The notes below the pieces were generated by a model. It was not told the origin of the DNA. It made no database searches and saw only the letters and a program-made list of their open reading frames with translations. The translations under genes and the position numbers were made by a program. Below are positions 7,328-12,859 of a DNA stretch of 12,859 nucleotides, piece by piece (within the stretch, counting starts at the first letter, position 1; the number at the start of each line of letters is the position of its first letter). Origin of the DNA: an uncultured Coprococcus sp. (GTDB lineage: Bacteria; Bacillota_A; Clostridia; Lachnospirales; Lachnospiraceae). The DNA lies in assembly GCA_900767685.1 (NCBI GenBank), contig CAAGAB010000278.1:1-12859 (forward strand), in the 5' to 3' direction.

Positions 7328-9025
7328 ATGAGTGGTAATTTAAAATTGCCGGTTGGAATAGATGATTTTAGGAAAATACGTGAATGTGGTTTTTACTATG
7401 TGGATAAGACAAAGCTTGTAGAGCAGCTTATGCAGAATTGGGGCGAGGTAAATCTGTTTACCAGACCCAGGAGATTTGGCAAGACGTTAAATATGAGCAT
7501 GCTCAGAAGCTTTTTTGAGATCGGCACAGATAAGTCTTTGTTTGATGGGCTATATATATCGCAGAACAAAGAACTCTGTGATATGCATATGGGTAAATAT
7601 CCAGTTATCTCCATTACACTTAAGGGCATTGAGGGGATGACATTTGAGGAAGCCCGGAACATGTTGAAGATAATCCTGAAAAATGAGGCTAGGAGACACT
7701 ATTATCTTAAAAATAGTGATAGACTGACGGATGATGATAAGCAACAGTATGAACAGATATTGCTTGGTACGGCGGAGAATACGGCTGATAGTCTCAGGTT
7801 GTTATCTCAGCTTTTGTTCCTGCACTATGATAAAAAGGTAGTTATATTGATCGACGAGTATGACGTGCCTTTAGATAAAGCTTTTCAGAATGGTTATTAC
7901 AGCGAGATGACATCGTTGATCCGTGGAATTCTGGGACAGGCATTGAAGACCAATGATTATCTGCAATTTGCTGTTTTGATCGGATGCCTGCGTATATCTA
8001 AGGAGAGCATTTTTACAGGTTTGAATAATTTTAAAGTTCTTTCCATTGCCGATGCGAGATTTGATGAGCAATTTGGATTCACCGATTCGGAGGTTAGAGA
8101 CATTCTGGAGGAGTATGGAGTATCTGATAAAATCTCAGAGGTGAAGGATTGGTATGATGGATATCGTTTCGGCAAAGCGGATGTATATTGCCCGTGGGAT
8201 GTTATCAATTATGTGGATCATCTTCAGGCGGATCCGAATGCCAGACCGCAGGCATATTGGATCAATAGCAGTGGAAATGGGCTTGTGAGGAGGCTCATCA
8301 ACATAGCAGATGAGTCAACAAAGGATGAGATAGAGAGACTTATTGCTGGTGAGACTATAGAGAAAGCTATTCGTTTGGAACTGACATATGATGAGATTGA
8401 CAACAGCATTGACAATATATGGAGTGTTCTGTTTACAACCGGATATCTCACGAATGCGGGAGAGATAGAGCTTCCGGGTGGTGACGGATATGGATACAGA
8501 CTTGTAATTCCAAACAAGGAAGTCAGACAGGTGTTTGTGTCTCAGATACAGGAATGGTTCAGGCAGACCGTGACGTATGATAATGGATCTGTACAGGATC
8601 TGTGTGAAGCTTTCATGGCTGGTGATGCCGATAAGATCCAGAGCAATCTAAATATGATACTGATAAAGACAATAAGTGTTTTGGATACAAAGGCTCGTGA
8701 TGACCAGAAAGAGAATTTCTATCATGGACTTTTACTTGGGCTGCTTAGAAGTAAGCCTGATTGGAGAATAAAATCCAACAGAGAATCTGGAGATGGATTC
8801 AGCGATATAAGTATAGAACCAACCATTCCTGAAAAAGGAATCGTGATTGAAGTTAAATATGCAAACACAATAAGCGGGCTTGATGATGCCTGCGGTAGGG
8901 CGATGAAGCAGATCAGAGATCGCAGGTATGATGAAGCGCTGCGTGAGGACGGAAGAGAAGATATCATTGCTTATGGAATTGCTTTTTGTAGGAAGAGATG
9001 CAAGGTTGTGTGCGAGAAAATGTAA
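7328..9025 (+). CDS. AAA-ATPase-like protein with C-terminal PD-(D/E)XK nuclease domain
   Basis: 565-residue protein of the paralogous family (AAA-ATPase_like plus PDDEXK_9, PF09820/PF08011) that is abundant in gut Clostridia and Bacteroidetes. The N-terminus PVGIDDFRKIRE and YYVDKTKL is diagnostic. A Walker A-like motif RPRRFGKTL has Lys52, and the Walker B motif VVILIDEYD has Asp176 and Glu177. The C-terminal nuclease signature is GFSDISI (Asp493) followed by IVIEVKYA (Glu508, Lys510), so the active site looks intact. The function is not established for the family; mobile-element or defence roles have been suspected. ATG 7328 is preceded by GGAGG (7317-7321), 6 bases away. A TTG at 7253 would start inside the upstream hairpin region. 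The next gene begins 57 bases later without a terminator between. Confidence 0.93.
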   Translation: MSGNLKLPVGIDDFRKIRECGFYYVDKTKLVEQLMQNWGEVNLFTRPRRFGKTLNMSMLRSFFEIGTDKSLFDGLYISQNKELCDMHMGKYPVISITLKGIEGMTFEEARNMLKIILKNEARRHYYLKNSDRLTDDDKQQYEQILLGTAENTADSLRLLSQLLFLHYDKKVVILIDEYDVPLDKAFQNGYYSEMTSLIRGILGQALKTNDYLQFAVLIGCLRISKESIFTGLNNFKVLSIADARFDEQFGFTDSEVRDILEEYGVSDKISEVKDWYDGYRFGKADVYCPWDVINYVDHLQADPNARPQAYWINSSGNGLVRRLINIADESTKDEIERLIAGETIEKAIRLELTYDEIDNSIDNIWSVLFTTGYLTNAGEIELPGGDGYGYRLVIPNKEVRQVFVSQIQEWFRQTVTYDNGSVQDLCEAFMAGDADKIQSNLNMILIKTISVLDTKARDDQKENFYHGLLLGLLRSKPDWRIKSNRESGDGFSDISIEPTIPEKGIVIEVKYANTISGLDDACGRAMKQIRDRRYDEALREDGREDIIAYGIAFCRKRCKVVCEKM

Positions 9026-9082
9026 CACTAATAAAGGCAAGTTGATGTTATTTTAATGCGATAGTATTAAGGGGGAAATTCA

Positions 9083-10729
9083 ATGGAATTAGTAGTGAAG
9101 AAGCCTCATTATAATTGTGGGGTGTATGCAGTTATACAATTAGTAAAACTTCATGTGTATGTGGGTGAGACAGATACTTTGCATTCACGATTTTGCGATC
9201 ATATATGTGGCATAGCCGGAATTGATGGTAGTAGATTTTATAAAACAAATGAGAATTTAAAGAATGAGAATGATAAAAGGTTCCTAATTGTACCTCTTAG
9301 AAACTGTGATAAGATTGAAAAACAGTATTATGAAACTATATTTATGTTTCTTATGCGTAAATTTGGATTTAGTTTGTACAACTGCGAAAGTGATAATACA
9401 GGGTATGCTCGCAAGTTTATTGTTGATTATAAAGATGATTGCAGCAATGGTTTGGAAGATCTGGCAGAGAAAACCGTAGAATCTGCCAAGAAATTATTAG
9501 AAAATTCTTCAAAGACAAATGCAGATATAAGGAATGATATTTATAACTGTGAAAAAGAGTTAAAAAGTATCTTTAAATCGGTTTTGGGCATAGATGATTC
9601 GGAACGGGTGTCAAATGAACAAGTAAATTTGGAAAGATTATGGGCAGACTTGGTGTATTCAAATAAAAATTGCAAAGTAGAGGGAAAAGATTCATTATCA
9701 AAACAATATTTGCTTATAGACAATAAAGATAATGTATTGAGAGCGTGTGCACAATTGGATGGAAGTGAACTAAATCGGCAGATTTTGGAAGCTTGTGGAG
9801 TTAAAACGATGAAAACAAGTGTGTTTTCAGAAATTATTAGGCAAGGACAATTGGATACTACTATATTTACAACATTTGGAGGATATTTAGATCAGTTGCC
9901 GGAAACTATATTGGCAATTAAGACAGAAGATATAGAAAGGATTAGAATAGAGCAGATAAGTGAAAAAGGATGGAAACTTGTTCCTAGAACTAAGGTAGAT
10001 ATGAATGAAGGAGTTTGTATATGGTCATTCAAAAAATTATGTTCGATGGACACGAGAAAATTCCTTGAAACTAGTGGTGAAAAAACACACAAGTATATTA
10101 TTCTTAAATATACAAATTCAGATAGCAAAGCTGGACAAAGAAATGCGAAGGACTATAATCCTGTTGATAACGAGAGTTTTAAAGAGTTTGAGAGCAGATA
10201 TCGGGAGAGTGTGCGCAAGGTACGTAACAAGAGTAGAGTGGCCGGATCAATTACAGTTGGGTGGTCTGAAGGAGATAAATGCACAACGGAATTGCCTGAT
10301 GAAATGTTTCCAGAGATAATTTCAGATGGTGAAAATAGAGCTTTTCTCATTTCGAATTTTTATATGCTAGATAGAGTTTTGAAAGATCCAATGTCGTTAC
10401 TTGATTTTTATTGGAGACATCATAGGGGAATATCGGATAACGGATATGAGAAACCTGAGAAAACTGAAGTTCGGCCGGAGTGGCTGGAAAAGAATGAGGG
10501 AAAATATGATAGAGTTGAATATTTACCTAATGGTAAATGTTTAGTAGTCAATAATCATGTTTCAATGGTTAAAACAGGGTATGTGAATGTACAGTGTGGT
10601 AGGATAAAAGATGATAAAAGCAGAGAAGAATTGGCGAGTTATGTTTTGAATAATACAGTTAGAGAAGAGGAATCCATAAACATGTTGATTGCAGAGTTGA
10701 CATACCCGTATATCGTTGATGTAAATTAA
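9083..10729 (+). CDS. GIY-YIG nuclease-domain protein with large uncharacterised C-terminal part
   Basis: 548-residue protein. Residues about 11-105 match the GIY-YIG pattern: GVY (13-15), YVG (26-28), Arg36 and His40 in the following helix, a candidate metal-binding Glu84, and Asn100 at the usual 15-16 residue distance. A charged, probably helical stretch follows (about 118-165). Residues about 165-548 carry no motif I recognise; two segments look like beta-containing domains, and WRHHRG near 450 is a basic patch. The gene is AT-rich: lines 9241-9300 and 10081-10140 each hold 16 G/C of 60, against 32 of 60 at 661-720 in sufS. This suggests horizontal acquisition. ATG 9083 follows AAGGGGG (9069-9075). 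It ends at a strong terminator and may be cotranscribed with the preceding gene. Its role is unknown; a restriction or defence nuclease is possible. Confidence 0.82.
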   Translation: MELVVKKPHYNCGVYAVIQLVKLHVYVGETDTLHSRFCDHICGIAGIDGSRFYKTNENLKNENDKRFLIVPLRNCDKIEKQYYETIFMFLMRKFGFSLYNCESDNTGYARKFIVDYKDDCSNGLEDLAEKTVESAKKLLENSSKTNADIRNDIYNCEKELKSIFKSVLGIDDSERVSNEQVNLERLWADLVYSNKNCKVEGKDSLSKQYLLIDNKDNVLRACAQLDGSELNRQILEACGVKTMKTSVFSEIIRQGQLDTTIFTTFGGYLDQLPETILAIKTEDIERIRIEQISEKGWKLVPRTKVDMNEGVCIWSFKKLCSMDTRKFLETSGEKTHKYIILKYTNSDSKAGQRNAKDYNPVDNESFKEFESRYRESVRKVRNKSRVAGSITVGWSEGDKCTTELPDEMFPEIISDGENRAFLISNFYMLDRVLKDPMSLLDFYWRHHRGISDNGYEKPEKTEVRPEWLEKNEGKYDRVEYLPNGKCLVVNNHVSMVKTGYVNVQCGRIKDDKSREELASYVLNNTVREEESINMLIAELTYPYIVDVN

Positions 10730-10749
10730 AAAAGTATTTTATGTAAATG

Positions 10750-10781
10750 GTGGAGATGAAATATTTCATTTCCACTTTTTT
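10750..10781 (+). terminator. Rho-independent terminator after the GIY-YIG gene
   Basis: Arms 10750-10762 and 10763-10775 are complementary over 13 positions with one G-U pair; the innermost bases must open to form the loop. TTTTTT follows directly at 10776-10781. It lies 20 bases after the stop codon. Confidence 0.9.
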
Positions 10782-10827
10782 GTTTATTATCTAATATAAT
10801 TACTGGAAAAATAAAAAACACATAATC

Positions 10828-10860
10828 CCTATTGACATAGTAGGAAATAAGTTGTATACT
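10828..10860 (+). promoter_or_regulatory. Strong promoter with imperfect dyad over the -35 (possible Rrf2-type operator)
   Basis: TTGACA (10832-10837) and TATACT (10855-10860) are 17 bases apart, a near-consensus sigma-A promoter. A dyad CCTA-N9-TAGG (10828-10844) is centred on the -35, with an extra T/A match inside each half. This shape and placement fit repression by an Rrf2-family factor such as CymR or IscR, and cysK lies downstream. The promoter call is firm; the regulator assignment is an inference. The 282-base gap 10730-11011 otherwise holds the preceding terminator and the leader described next. Confidence 0.7.
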
Positions 10861-10910
10861 CCAACATGTTGACAGATAATTACTATATATCAGATAGGAT
10901 ATATGTGGAT

Positions 10911-10928
10911 TTATAGCGTAAGCTATAA
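10911..10928 (+). other. Leader hairpin with GTAA tetraloop
   Basis: TTATAGC (10911-10917) and GCTATAA (10922-10928) form a perfect 7-bp stem closed by GTAA, a GNRA-type tetraloop. It falls about 50 bases into the predicted transcript. Parts of the stem could instead pair with ACGCTAT near 10945-10951, and AACGCT there could pair with AGCGTT near 10979-10984, so alternative folds are possible. No T-box or other known leader motif was recognised. Confidence 0.4.
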
Positions 10929-11011
10929 TGAAATTTATTGAATGGAACGCTATTGGATGGACGATGAAAGTTGGATGAGCGTTAGCTGAAAGTTAGACAG
11001 GAGGTGGACAC

Positions 11012-11635
11012 ATGCAACAGGTGTTGTGCTTTGGAGATTCCAATACATGGGGATACAATCCTGAGAATGGAGAGAGATTTCCCTGGGGGATCAGATGGAC
11101 CAGTATATTGCAGCAGAAGCTGGCAGATAAAGAGATAAGGATCATAGAGGAAGGCCTCTGTGGAAGAACAACAGTGTTCGAGGATCCACTGAGACAGGGA
11201 AGGAAGGGCGTGTCGCTGTTCCCGACTCTGCTGGAGACACACAAACCGGAGAATATAGTGATCATGCTTGGAACAAATGACTGTAAGACAGTGTTCTCGG
11301 CATCACCGGATGTGATAGGCAAGGGAATACGGAGACTTCTCATTCAGGCAAGGCAGTATTCAGCGGACAGCAGGATACTTCTCGTATCGCCGATACACTT
11401 AGGCGAGCAGGTGTGGAAGGATGAATTTGATCCTGAGTTCTCACCGGAGTCCGTTGAGGTGTCAAGAAAACTCACGGATGTTTATAAGAAGATAGCCGAT
11501 GAGTTCGGCGTGGAATTCCTGGCGGCATCATCTGTGGCGGACAGCAGTGAAGCAGATCAGGAGCATATGAATCCTGAAGGTCACGCGGCACTGGCGGGAG
11601 CGATAGAGGAAAAGATTTATCAGATGGCCTGTTAA
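11012..11635 (+). CDS. SGNH/GDSL-family hydrolase (arylesterase-like)
   Basis: 207-residue cytoplasmic esterase-type enzyme with no signal peptide. The four SGNH blocks are visible: GDSN with nucleophile Ser10, the block II glycine in EGLCGRT, GTND with the oxyanion Asn, and DQEHMNPEGH, where Asp and His complete the triad. The GDSNTWGY start and CGRTT motif resemble the arylesterase/acyl-CoA thioesterase-like branch that often acts on acetyl or aryl esters; the true substrate is unknown. ATG 11012 follows AGGAGGT (10999-11005) by 6 bases. It is transcribed from the promoter at 10832-10860. cysK begins 103 bases after its stop with no terminator between, so cotranscription is possible. Confidence 0.88.
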   Translation: MQQVLCFGDSNTWGYNPENGERFPWGIRWTSILQQKLADKEIRIIEEGLCGRTTVFEDPLRQGRKGVSLFPTLLETHKPENIVIMLGTNDCKTVFSASPDVIGKGIRRLLIQARQYSADSRILLVSPIHLGEQVWKDEFDPEFSPESVEVSRKLTDVYKKIADEFGVEFLAASSVADSSEADQEHMNPEGHAALAGAIEEKIYQMAC

Positions 11636-11738
11636 GAATTATATAGAAAATAGTGCACAGTATATAAAGATGGTTGAGAATCAAGAAATAATATAGAGAC
11701 TTGAAAAAGTAAAAAAGAAAAGAAAGGAAACAAGAACC

Positions 11739-12671
11739 ATGGCAAAGATAGCATCACAGTTGACAGAACTTATAGGAAACACTCCACTTTTGGAGCTTAC
11801 AAATTACGAGAAGGAGCTTGGACTTAAGGCACACATCGTTGCAAAGCTTGAGTATTTCAACCCACTTGGCTCAGTAAAGGATCGTGTGGCAGCAGCCATG
11901 ATCGAGCAGGGAATAAAGGATGGTCTCATCAATCAGGATACAGTCATCATCGAGCCTACATCAGGAAATACAGGAATCGGACTTGCATTTGTATCAGCGG
12001 CAAAGGGACTTCACCTGATACTCACCATGCCGGACACCATGAGCGTTGAGCGTAGAAAGATCGTGTCAGCTCTCGGCGCTGAGATCGTGTTAACACCTGG
12101 CAGAGAGGGAATGAAGGGAGCCATTGCCAAGGCAAATGAGCTCAAGGAGCAGTACGGAAATGCGTTTATCCCACAGCAGTTTGAGAACAAGGCAAATCCT
12201 GCTATCCACAAGAAGACAACAGCAGAGGAGATCTGGAGAGATACAGACGGAAAGGTTGATGCATTTGTATCAGCAGTAGGAACAGGCGGAACAGCCACAG
12301 GAACAGGAAGCGGACTCAAGGAGCACAACCCGAATGTCAAGCTGATTGCAGTTGAGCCTGCTGATTCACCGGTTCTCTCAGGTGGTGCACCCGGCCCACA
12401 CAAGATACAGGGAATCGGAGCCGGATTCATACCGGGAGTTATGGATCTGAGCATCGTTGATGAGATCATCAGGATCCAGAACGATGACGCATTTGACACA
12501 GCAAGAAAGATTGCAAAGACAGACGGCGTTCTGGTTGGAATATCCGCAGGTGCGGCACTCTATGCGGCAACTGAGCTTGCAAAGAGACCTGAGTATGAGG
12601 GCAAGACCATCGTGGTCCTCTTCCCTGACACAGGAGAGAGATACCTCTCAACATCACTGTTTAACCTGTAG
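11739..12671 (+). CDS. cysK: Cysteine synthase A (O-acetylserine sulfhydrylase)
   Basis: 310-residue PLP enzyme of fold type II that converts O-acetylserine and sulfide to cysteine in the cytoplasm. Landmarks are the PLP lysine Lys47 in NPLGSVKDR, the substrate loop TSGNTG (74-79), the phosphate-binding GTGGTATGTG starting at Gly181, and GISAGAAL near the end, which carries the Ser that contacts the PLP ring nitrogen. Length and motifs fit CysK rather than CysM or cystathionine beta-synthase. ATG 11739 follows AGAAAGGA (11721-11728). I see no convincing promoter in 11636-11738, so transcription may come through the SGNH gene from a promoter that carries a possible sulfur-responsive operator. 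Confidence 0.96.
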   Translation: MAKIASQLTELIGNTPLLELTNYEKELGLKAHIVAKLEYFNPLGSVKDRVAAAMIEQGIKDGLINQDTVIIEPTSGNTGIGLAFVSAAKGLHLILTMPDTMSVERRKIVSALGAEIVLTPGREGMKGAIAKANELKEQYGNAFIPQQFENKANPAIHKKTTAEEIWRDTDGKVDAFVSAVGTGGTATGTGSGLKEHNPNVKLIAVEPADSPVLSGGAPGPHKIQGIGAGFIPGVMDLSIVDEIIRIQNDDAFDTARKIAKTDGVLVGISAGAALYAATELAKRPEYEGKTIVVLFPDTGERYLSTSLFNL

Positions 12672-12674
12672 ACC

Positions 12675-12740
12675 GCAATAATTGCCTGGATAATGTCAAA
12701 ACTGTATAGCAGAAGTCAATATCTTTGCAGCAATTATTGC
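12675..12740. repeat. Two copies of the palindrome GCAAT-N-ATTGC, 55 bases apart
   Basis: GCAATAATTGC (12675-12685) and GCAATTATTGC (12730-12740) are each 11-base palindromes around one central base and are also inverted copies of one another. As a hairpin they would form an 11-bp stem with a 44-base loop and no T-run after it, so a terminator is doubtful. Paired operator sites ahead of the lipoprotein gene are the alternative. Confidence 0.55.
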
Positions 12741-12781
12741 TCATTGGATGAATTGACCTATTTATAAGAAAGAGAAAAGAT

Positions 12782-12859
12782 ATGAGACTTGGAAAGAGAA
12801 TGCTTTTTGTTTCCATGGCGGCGGTGCTGGCGATAGGCGCGGCCGGCTGTGGCGGGAAG
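12782..12859 (+). CDS. N-terminus of a lipoprotein, 3' end outside window
   Basis: The first 26 codons of a gene that runs off the right edge. The peptide is a lipoprotein signal: basic start MRLGKR, hydrophobic core, and a lipobox AAGC with Cys23 as the lipidated residue, followed by Gly-Gly. It is therefore exported and anchored to the outer face of the membrane, for example as a solute-binding protein, but nothing visible tells which substrate or enzyme. The ribosome site is a weak purine stretch, AAGAAAGAG (12768-12776). The GC content of the last 60 bases is high because of Ala and Gly codons. Confidence 0.75.
   Translation, partial: MRLGKRMLFVSMAAVLAIGAAGCGGK

Noticed and set aside
9042..9070. 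Promoter TTGATG-N17-TATTAA before the GIY-YIG gene
   Set aside because: Both hexamers are weak, and transcription would start after the ribosome site at 9069-9075, leaving the message without it.
10869..10900. Second TTGACA (10869-10874) as a tandem promoter
   Set aside because: No acceptable -10 lies 16-18 bases downstream; the best candidate, TAGGAT, is 20 bases away.
10861..11011. Cysteine T-box leader
   Set aside because: No T-box consensus (AGGGTGG...CCGCG) and no terminator/antiterminator with T-run before the SGNH gene.
11674..11697. Separate cysK promoter TTGAGA/TATAGA
   Set aside because: The spacer is only 12 bases, too short for a sigma-A promoter.
12011..12499. Minus-strand open frame opposite cysK
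   Set aside because: It is low-complexity, shows no family features, and lies within a clearly functional gene.
1..12859. CRISPR array, tRNA or rRNA genes, IS transposases
   Set aside because: No regular spaced repeats, cloverleaf sequences, rRNA-like blocks or transposase motifs were seen on either strand.

Overview
The window looks like a chromosomal segment of a Lachnospiraceae-type gut Clostridium. The evidence is the SUF arrangement (sufS followed by sufU), the secreted FN3 and Big_2 proteins, the AAA-ATPase-like/PD-(D/E)XK protein family, strong Shine-Dalgarno sites, sigma-A-like promoters, and heavy use of AGA/AGG and ATA codons. I cannot fix the genus. Every gene I accept is on the + strand.

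Layout. (1) Positions 2-1731 hold the 3' end of a SUF iron-sulfur assembly operon: the tail of a probable sufD, then sufS (cysteine desulfurase) and sufU (sulfur acceptor). The reading frames overlap, and the operon ends in a perfect 15-bp terminator hairpin that contains the sufU stop codon. (2) Positions 1740-1897 hold an extended -10 promoter and a 64-nt imperfect hairpin bracketed by a 10-bp direct repeat. (3) Positions 1898-3710 hold a two-component pair, a shortened KdpD-like kinase and a KdpE-like regulator, with no potassium-pump genes beside it. (4) Positions 3711-7149 hold two separately promoted secreted proteins: a small FN3 protein with a C-terminal His/Cys cluster, and an 824-residue Big_2-repeat protein. 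A strong terminator lies between them. (5) Positions 7150-10781 look like an accessory segment: an AAA-ATPase-like/PD-(D/E)XK protein and then an AT-rich gene with an N-terminal GIY-YIG nuclease domain fused to a large part I do not recognise. A hairpin sits at each end. (6) Positions 10782-12671 hold a strong promoter overlapped by an imperfect dyad, an SGNH-family hydrolase, and cysK (cysteine synthase). (7) Positions 12672-12859 hold two spaced copies of a short palindrome and the start of a lipoprotein gene.

How the parts may fit. SufS consumes cysteine and CysK makes it, so both ends of the window concern sulfur. The dyad over the -35 of the SGNH-cysK promoter has the shape expected of an Rrf2-family (IscR/CymR-like) operator, which is an inference. 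The most novel part is the pair of nuclease-like genes at 7328-10729, which could be a two-gene defence or mobile-element unit, or two unrelated accessory genes.
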